From: Oscillospiraceae bacterium
GTDB taxonomy: Bacteria; Bacillota; Clostridia; Oscillospirales; Oscillospiraceae
NCBI GenBank assembly: GCA_017456645.1
Contig: JAFTIZ010000017.1
Location: 1-54,840, forward strand
Length of the DNA: 54,840 nt
Direction: 5' to 3'
The notes below the pieces were generated by a model. That model did no database searches, had not been told where the DNA came from, and saw only the letters and a program-made list of their open reading frames with translations. Positions 50,219-54,840 of this stretch are shown piece by piece (positions within the stretch are counted from its first letter, which is position 1; the number at the start of each line of letters is the position of its first letter). A program made the position numbers and the translations under genes.

Positions 50219-50488
50219 ATGCAAAAGAAGATCCCTCAGCGGCAGTGTATGGGCTGCCGGGAACGTAAAAACAAGCGGGATATGATCCGTGTGGTCCGAA
50301 TGACCGACGGAAATGTGTCCCTCGATTTCAGCGGCAAGCTCAACGGACGGGGCGCCTACATCTGCCCCGACCCCGAGTGCCTGAAAAAAGCCCGCAAGGC
50401 TAAGTCCCTGGATCGCAGCCTTGAGGTGACGATCCCCGAGGAGGTCTATGACCGTCTGGATCGGGAGATGGAGGGAAGCCGTGGATAA
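50219..50488 (+). CDS. ylxR: YlxR (RNase P modulator RnpM) family protein
   Basis: An 89-residue basic protein of the DUF448 family. It has CMGCRERKNKRDMIRVVR, the KLNGRGAYICPDPECLKKARK block and C-terminal helix. In Bacillus it modulates RNase P. AGAGGAGG lies upstream, and its 3' end overlaps ylxQ by eight bases. Confidence 0.95.
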   Translation: MQKKIPQRQCMGCRERKNKRDMIRVVRMTDGNVSLDFSGKLNGRGAYICPDPECLKKARKAKSLDRSLEVTIPEEVYDRLDREMEGSRG

Positions 50489-50888
50489 AGCATTGAATTA
50501 CCTTGCGCTGGCCCGAAAGGGCGGCCGGGTGGAGCTGGGTGAAGAGCCCGTAGGCGCCGCCGCCAGAGCCGGCAAGGCCTACCTGATGATCGTGGCAAGC
50601 GATGCCGGCGATCACACCTGGCGCAGAGCCAAAAGCTTTGCCGCCGGCACTCAGCAGCAGTGCATCCGGGTCGCCTTTACGAAGGACGAGCTGGGGCTGG
50701 CCATCGGCCGCACCAGCCTTGCCATGGCGGCGTTTACGGACGCGGCGCTGGCGCTGGCCTTCGTTAAGGCGCTGGAAAAGCCTCAGGCCGAGGTGGTCGA
50801 GGCGCTGGAAGCCAAGGCCAAGCGCCTGAAGAGCCGCCAGCAGGAGGCCAAAGCCCATCAGCGCAATGTGCGCAAGGGAAAGAAGTAA
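50481..50888 (+). CDS. ylxQ: YlxQ, L7Ae-type RNA-binding protein
   Basis: A 135-residue protein with the L7Ae/L30e fold (NYLALARKGGRVELGEEPV, AYLMIVASDAG, CIRVAFTKDELGLAIGRT) and a basic Lys/Arg/Gln-rich tail of about 25 residues. The GTG start at 50481 has GGAGGGA upstream and overlaps ylxR. It binds structured RNA; its target is unknown. Confidence 0.93.
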   Translation: MDKALNYLALARKGGRVELGEEPVGAAARAGKAYLMIVASDAGDHTWRRAKSFAAGTQQQCIRVAFTKDELGLAIGRTSLAMAAFTDAALALAFVKALEKPQAEVVEALEAKAKRLKSRQQEAKAHQRNVRKGKK

Positions 50889-50894
50889 GTAACC

Positions 50895-50984
50895 AATTGA
50901 CAGTGGACAGTTGACGGTTGACAGTTATGGTGTTGCCGCAGCGCACTACGATAATTGTCAACTGTCAACCGCCGATTGTCAACC
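50895..50984. repeat. Long imperfect inverted repeat before infB
   Basis: Two 34-base arms (50895-50928 and 50951-50984), each built from repeated TTGAC(A/G)GT units, are inverted with about six mismatches and a 22-base loop. It sits inside the operon between ylxQ and the infB ribosome-binding site. It could fold in mRNA or be an inserted short repeat. Confidence 0.75.
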
Positions 50985-51006
50985 CCATTATTTTGGAGGT
51001 GCGTAT

Positions 51007-53355
51007 ATGAGTTTAGTGAAGTATCGTATTCGGGAGGTCGCGGCAGATTTTGGCGTGGCTCCCAAGGAGATCGTTGAGATCATCTCCAAGTTTTTTGAAA
51101 AGCCCAAGTCCAACACGCAGGTTCTGACCGAGGAAGAGCTGAACGTGGTCTTCGACGTGATGACCCAGACCCACCAGATCTCCTCTCTGGAGCAGGTGTT
51201 TGCCGTGCAGCCCAAGCCCGCACCCAAGGCCGAGGCTCCCAAGCAGGAGTCCAAGCCCGCCGCTGCGCCCCAGCAGAGTGCCCAGAGTGCCGCCAAGCCC
51301 CAGCCTGAGAAGCAGAATAAGCCTGCTCAGCAGCCTAAGGCAGAAAAGCCCAAGGAGCCCGAGCGCAAGCGCGAGCGCCGCGTGGTGGACACCTCCGCCG
51401 TGCAGGTCAACGCCAACCGTTTTGCCGATGTTGACAATCTGGTTTCCGAGCGGGTTCAGAATTATCAGGGCGGCAAGCAGCGCATCGGCGGCGGCAAGGG
51501 CAAGCAGCAGAATAAGCAGCAGAAGAATAACTTCAAGGGCAACAAGTCCCGCAACGAGGAGCAGGAGAAGATGCGCCGCCTGCAGATGGAGGTAGCCCGC
51601 AAGGCTCCCACCGTCGTCAAGATTCCTGACGAGATCACCGTTGGCGAGCTGGCTTCCCGCATGAAGAAGACCGCCGGCGAGGTCATCAAGTGCCTGATGA
51701 AGAACGGCGTTATGGCCGGCATCAACCAGACCATCGACTTCGACACCGCCGAGTTTGTGGCAACCGAAATGGGCTGCAAGGTCGAGAAGGAAGTCACTAT
51801 CACCATTGAGGAGCGGATCATCGATGACCATGTCGATACCGCTGAAGAGCTGGAGACCCGCGCCCCCGTCGTGGTCGTCATGGGTCACGTTGACCACGGT
51901 AAAACCTCCACTCTGGATGCCATCCGTAAGACCTCCGTCACTTCCGGCGAGGCCGGCGGCATCACCCAGCACATCGGTGCTTATACCGTCGATGTCAACG
52001 GCAACATGGTCACCTTCCTGGATACCCCCGGCCACGCGGCCTTTACCTCCATGCGTGCCCGTGGCGCCAAGTCCACCGACATTGCCATTCTGGTGGTGGC
52101 TGCCGACGACGGCATCATGCCCCAGACCATCGAGTCCATCAACCACGCCAAGGCCGCCGAGGTACCCATCATCGTTGCCATCAACAAGATGGATAAGCCC
52201 ACCGCCAACCCCGACAAGATCAAGGAGCAGCTGACTAAGTACGACTTGATCCCTGAGGAGTGGGGCGGCGATACGGTCATCGTGCCCATTTCCGCCAAAA
52301 CCGGCATGGGTCTGGATGACCTGCTGGAGATGGTCATCCTCACCGCCGAGGTGCAAGAGCTGAAGGCCAACCCCAACCGCCGTGCCAAGGGTACCGTCAT
52401 CGAGGCTCGTCTGGATAAGACCCGTGGCCCTGTGGCTACTCTGCTGGTACAGAACGGCACCCTAAAGCAGGGCGACATCGTCATCGCCGGCACTTCCGTG
52501 GGTCGTGTCCGTGTCATGACCAACGATAAGGGTCGCACCGTCAAGACTGCCGGCCCCTCCGTGCCCGTAGAGATCACCGGTCTAGCTGAAGTCCCCGCTC
52601 CCGGTGACGAGTTCAACGCCGTTACCGACGAGCGCATGGCTCGCGAGCTGGTGGAGCAGCGCCGCCAGGCTCAGAAGGACGCCGCCGCCATGGCTATGCA
52701 GAAGGTCACCCTGGAGAATCTCTTCGCCAAGATCGGCGAGGGCGAGATGAAGGAACTGCCTCTGATCGTCAAGGCCGACGTTCAGGGCTCCGCCGAGGCC
52801 GTGAAGGCTTCTTTGGAGAAGATATCCAACGAGGAAGTTCGTGTCCGCGTGATCCACAACGGGGTCGGCGCCATCAACGAGAGCGACATCCTGCTGGCTT
52901 CCACCTCCGGCGCTATCATCGTCGGCTTCAACGTCCGTCCCGACGCCGGTGCCCAGGCCAGCGCCCACCGTACCAATGTGGATATGCGCTTCTACCGTGT
53001 CATTTATGACGCCATCGACGAGATCGAGGCGGCCATGAAGGGCATGCTGGCTCCCACCTACGAGGAAGTTGTCATCGGCCACGCAGAGGTGCGCATGACT
53101 TACAAGGTCAGTGCCATCGGCACCATCGCCGGCTGTATGGTCAAGGACGGCAAGATCACCCGGGATGCCAAGGTTCGCGTGCTGCGTGACCACATCGTCA
53201 TCCACGAGGGTGAGGTCGGCTCCCTGCAGCGCTTCAAGGACGCTGTCAAGGAAGTCACCGCCGGCTACGAGTGCGGCATGAGCATCCTGAAGTTCAACGA
53301 CCTGAAGGAAGGCGACATTTTCGAATGCTTTGCCATGCAAGAAGTTAAGAGATAA
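51007..53355 (+). CDS. infB: Translation initiation factor IF-2
   Basis: A 782-residue GTPase. The N-terminal IF2N segment is followed by a low-complexity Gln/Lys/Pro/Ala region (about 80-200). The GTPase has GHVDHGKT at 293-300, DTPGHAAF, and NKMD. Domains II to IV include the fMet-tRNA-binding C-terminus. It places initiator tRNA on the ribosome. The ATG at 51007 has GGAGGT upstream, immediately after the inverted repeat; an in-frame start at 50911 would read through that repeat and is unlikely. Confidence 0.98.
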   Translation: MSLVKYRIREVAADFGVAPKEIVEIISKFFEKPKSNTQVLTEEELNVVFDVMTQTHQISSLEQVFAVQPKPAPKAEAPKQESKPAAAPQQSAQSAAKPQPEKQNKPAQQPKAEKPKEPERKRERRVVDTSAVQVNANRFADVDNLVSERVQNYQGGKQRIGGGKGKQQNKQQKNNFKGNKSRNEEQEKMRRLQMEVARKAPTVVKIPDEITVGELASRMKKTAGEVIKCLMKNGVMAGINQTIDFDTAEFVATEMGCKVEKEVTITIEERIIDDHVDTAEELETRAPVVVVMGHVDHGKTSTLDAIRKTSVTSGEAGGITQHIGAYTVDVNGNMVTFLDTPGHAAFTSMRARGAKSTDIAILVVAADDGIMPQTIESINHAKAAEVPIIVAINKMDKPTANPDKIKEQLTKYDLIPEEWGGDTVIVPISAKTGMGLDDLLEMVILTAEVQELKANPNRRAKGTVIEARLDKTRGPVATLLVQNGTLKQGDIVIAGTSVGRVRVMTNDKGRTVKTAGPSVPVEITGLAEVPAPGDEFNAVTDERMARELVEQRRQAQKDAAAMAMQKVTLENLFAKIGEGEMKELPLIVKADVQGSAEAVKASLEKISNEEVRVRVIHNGVGAINESDILLASTSGAIIVGFNVRPDAGAQASAHRTNVDMRFYRVIYDAIDEIEAAMKGMLAPTYEEVVIGHAEVRMTYKVSAIGTIAGCMVKDGKITRDAKVRVLRDHIVIHEGEVGSLQRFKDAVKEVTAGYECGMSILKFNDLKEGDIFECFAMQEVKR

Positions 53356-53358
53356 TCC

Positions 53359-53395
53359 TTTTGCCGCACCGCGGATGCGGTGCGGCAAAACTTTT
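53359..53395 (+). terminator. Strong intra-operon hairpin between infB and rbfA
   Basis: A perfect 14-base-pair stem, TTTTGCCGCACCGC/GCGGTGCGGCAAAA with loop GGAT, followed by CTTTTG. The T run is broken, so partial termination or mRNA-end protection are both possible. Confidence 0.65.
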
Positions 53396-53418
53396 GAATG
53401 AGAATGGAGGATAATAAT

Positions 53419-53784
53419 ATGGCTTCCAATCGTATTTTACTGATCAATGAGGAGATCCAGAAGGAGCTGTCTTCCCTGCTGCGCAAAGTCAAGGATCCCA
53501 GAGTGCAGGATGTGATGATCTCCATCACCCGTGTGGAAACCACTCCCGACCTGCGCTATACCAAGGTTTACGTCAGCTTCCTGCAGGAAGAAAAGGCAGC
53601 CGACGCCATGAAGGGTCTGAAGTCCGCCGCCGGCTTCCTGCGCCGCCAGCTGGGCAGCAATCTGAAGCTGCGTTACGCCCCTGAGATCGTCTGGGCGCTG
53701 GACGACAGCATCACCTACGGTGCCAGAATGCTGGAGCTGATCAATTCCCTGAACACCGGCAGCAACGAAGAAACCGAAGCATGA
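53419..53784 (+). CDS. rbfA: Ribosome-binding factor A
   Basis: A 121-residue KH-like protein (RILLINEEIQKELSSLLRKV, DPRVQDVMISITRVETTPDLRYTKVYVS in pieces). It helps 16S rRNA 5' end maturation and cold adaptation. TGGAGG lies upstream of the ATG at 53419. The last four bases overlap truB. The nrnA (DHH phosphoesterase) gene often found between rbfA and truB is absent. Confidence 0.96.
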   Translation: MASNRILLINEEIQKELSSLLRKVKDPRVQDVMISITRVETTPDLRYTKVYVSFLQEEKAADAMKGLKSAAGFLRRQLGSNLKLRYAPEIVWALDDSITYGARMLELINSLNTGSNEETEA

Positions 53785-54641
53785 ACGGAATTGTAATCGT
53801 AGACAAGCCTCAGGGCTGGACAAGTCAGGATGTCACCGCCCGGCTGCGCCGTGTTTTCAACACTCGACGGATCGGCCACGGCGGCACTCTGGATCCCATG
53901 GCCACCGGCGTGCTGCCGGTGTTTGTGGGGCGCGCCACCCGGGGCGTGGAATTTTTCGAGCACGCAGAAAAAATATATGAGGCCACGATCCGCCTTGGCT
54001 TGACCACGGATACGGAGGACGTAACCGGCGCCGTGCTGACCGAGCAGGAAGTTTCCATTTCAGAGCAGGATTTTCTGGATATTTTACCCCAATTCCGGGG
54101 GAAGATTCAACAAATTCCGCCTATGTACTCTGCGTTAAAGGTCAACGGTCAGAAGCTGTGCGATCTGGCTCGCAAAGGCAAAGAGGTGGAGCGCCAGCCC
54201 AGAGAAATCGAGATCTTCCAGCTGGAATGTCTGGCCTTTGATGGCAACACCGCCCGATTGCGGGTTCATTGCTCCAAGGGCACCTACATCCGCACTCTGT
54301 GTAAGGATATCGGTGCCGCGCTGGGCTGCGGTGGCTGCATGGCAGCGCTGCGGCGGGTCAACGCGGGAGAATACACCATCGAGGAGGCCGTGCCCCTACA
54401 GACCCTGCTGGACGCACAAGATCCTAAACCGTTTCTGCGCACCGTGGACACCATGTTCCGCAACCACAAGGCCGTTACGCTGACCGCCAATCAGGAAAAG
54501 CGCTGCCGCAATGGCAACAGCTTTACCCTCCCCCTCCCCGACGGAACCTACCGCGCCTATGCCCAAAACGGCGAATTTTTGATGCTGGCCAAGGTTGACA
54601 ACGGCATTATGTCAACCATTAAGAGCTTTTTTGAAGTATAG
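53781..54641 (+). CDS. truB: tRNA pseudouridine-55 synthase TruB
   Basis: A 286-residue enzyme with catalytic Asp38 in GHGGTLDPMATG, the KIQQIPPMYSALKVNGQKLCDLAR block (in pieces) and the RVHCSKGTYIRTLCKDIG strand. It makes pseudouridine 55 in tRNA. A short C-terminal RNA-binding extension is present. Translation is coupled to rbfA by a four-base ATGA overlap. The family A repeat begins 12 bases after the stop. Confidence 0.97.
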   Translation: MNGIVIVDKPQGWTSQDVTARLRRVFNTRRIGHGGTLDPMATGVLPVFVGRATRGVEFFEHAEKIYEATIRLGLTTDTEDVTGAVLTEQEVSISEQDFLDILPQFRGKIQQIPPMYSALKVNGQKLCDLARKGKEVERQPREIEIFQLECLAFDGNTARLRVHCSKGTYIRTLCKDIGAALGCGGCMAALRRVNAGEYTIEEAVPLQTLLDAQDPKPFLRTVDTMFRNHKAVTLTANQEKRCRNGNSFTLPLPDGTYRAYAQNGEFLMLAKVDNGIMSTIKSFFEV

Positions 54642-54652
54642 TATTAGTTAGA

Positions 54653-54840
54653 TAAATGATTGTTTGCCGGCAGTGCCGGCTGACAATTCGTGTTCGGCAG
54701 GTCAATATTCGTTACGCCATTGGGTACCGCTCGGTATCTTTCTATTTCCGAAAACCGAGCTTTTGGTTACCGAGTGACCCCCAGCGGTGTTCAGAATTGC
54801 TCCGTTGTTCGTAACGCATTTGCCGCGGGCCATGCCCGCT
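54653..54840 (+). repeat. Family A MITE-like repeat, copy at right edge
   Basis: Nearly identical to 28699-28886, differing mainly at CGGCAGGTC versus CGGTTTGTC and in one base of TATC(T/G)TTC. It begins with GATAAATGATTG and is cut by the window end at the same internal base (CATGCCCGCT) at which the left-edge copy begins. Confidence 0.88.

Noticed and set aside
50911..51006. Upstream extension of the infB reading frame
   Set aside because: It would translate the inverted repeat, and a good ribosome-binding site lies right before 51007.

Overview
The window looks like a chromosomal segment (probably a whole contig) from a Gram-positive gut Clostridia, most likely an Oscillospiraceae/Oscillospirales member. 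The reasons are moderately high G+C with strong C/G third-position bias, a SpoIIE homologue, pyruvate phosphate dikinase, ECF vitamin transporters behind TPP and THF riboswitches, a group-B-like [FeFe] hydrogenase, and Firmicutes gene order in rimP-nusA-ylxR-ylxQ-infB-rbfA-truB. This placement is inference from gene content. I see no rRNA, tRNA, CRISPR array, transposase or phage genes.

Layout. 0.3-6.8 kb: small membrane exporter, HIT protein, TPP-riboswitch thiT, divergent glucokinase and glucose-6-phosphate isomerase, a small P-loop protein, and a THF-riboswitch folate ECF component with an extra extracytoplasmic domain. 6.8-15.4 kb: an ABC exporter facing an exopolysaccharide control cluster (PHP-type phosphatase, nucleotide-sugar dehydratase, surface Ig-like protein, two Wzc-like chain-length/tyrosine-kinase fusions), without glycosyltransferases. 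15.5-21.4 kb: one 1961-residue transglutaminase-like/DUF4011/helicase/Vsr-type nuclease protein, a candidate single-gene defence system, bracketed by two look-alike terminators. 21.5-28.6 kb (minus strand): a decayed alpha/beta hydrolase, a five-repeat beta-flower-like small protein, ppdK, and a duplicated leucine-rich-repeat lipoprotein.

28.9-41 kb: rpoD with a small membrane protein, divergent lepA-mgtC-lipoprotein-hemW, an aminotransferase/exonuclease/CYTH operon, spoIIE and a LacI regulator. 41.2-47.7 kb: rpsF-ssb-rpsR behind a consensus promoter, [FeFe] hydrogenase, a cysteine hydrolase, and the chain murI-udk-HAD-DUF89. 47.9-48.5 kb: a compact XRE-regulator/small-protein divergent pair whose operator sits inside the promoter. 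48.5-54.6 kb: the rimP-to-truB translation/transcription operon, with a terminator-like hairpin in its leader.

The most distinctive feature is a set of about 200-bp non-coding repeats. Family A is at 1-188, 28699-28899 and 54653-54840, with a fragment at 42406. Family B, at 47667-47875, has a different interior but the same TAAATGATTG...CAATCATTTA terminal inverted repeats, and a palindrome at 37733-37750 looks like the same ends joined. They lie between genes or on stop codons and resemble MITEs. Both window edges fall at the same internal base of family A in opposite orientation, as expected if an assembly broke at the repeat.
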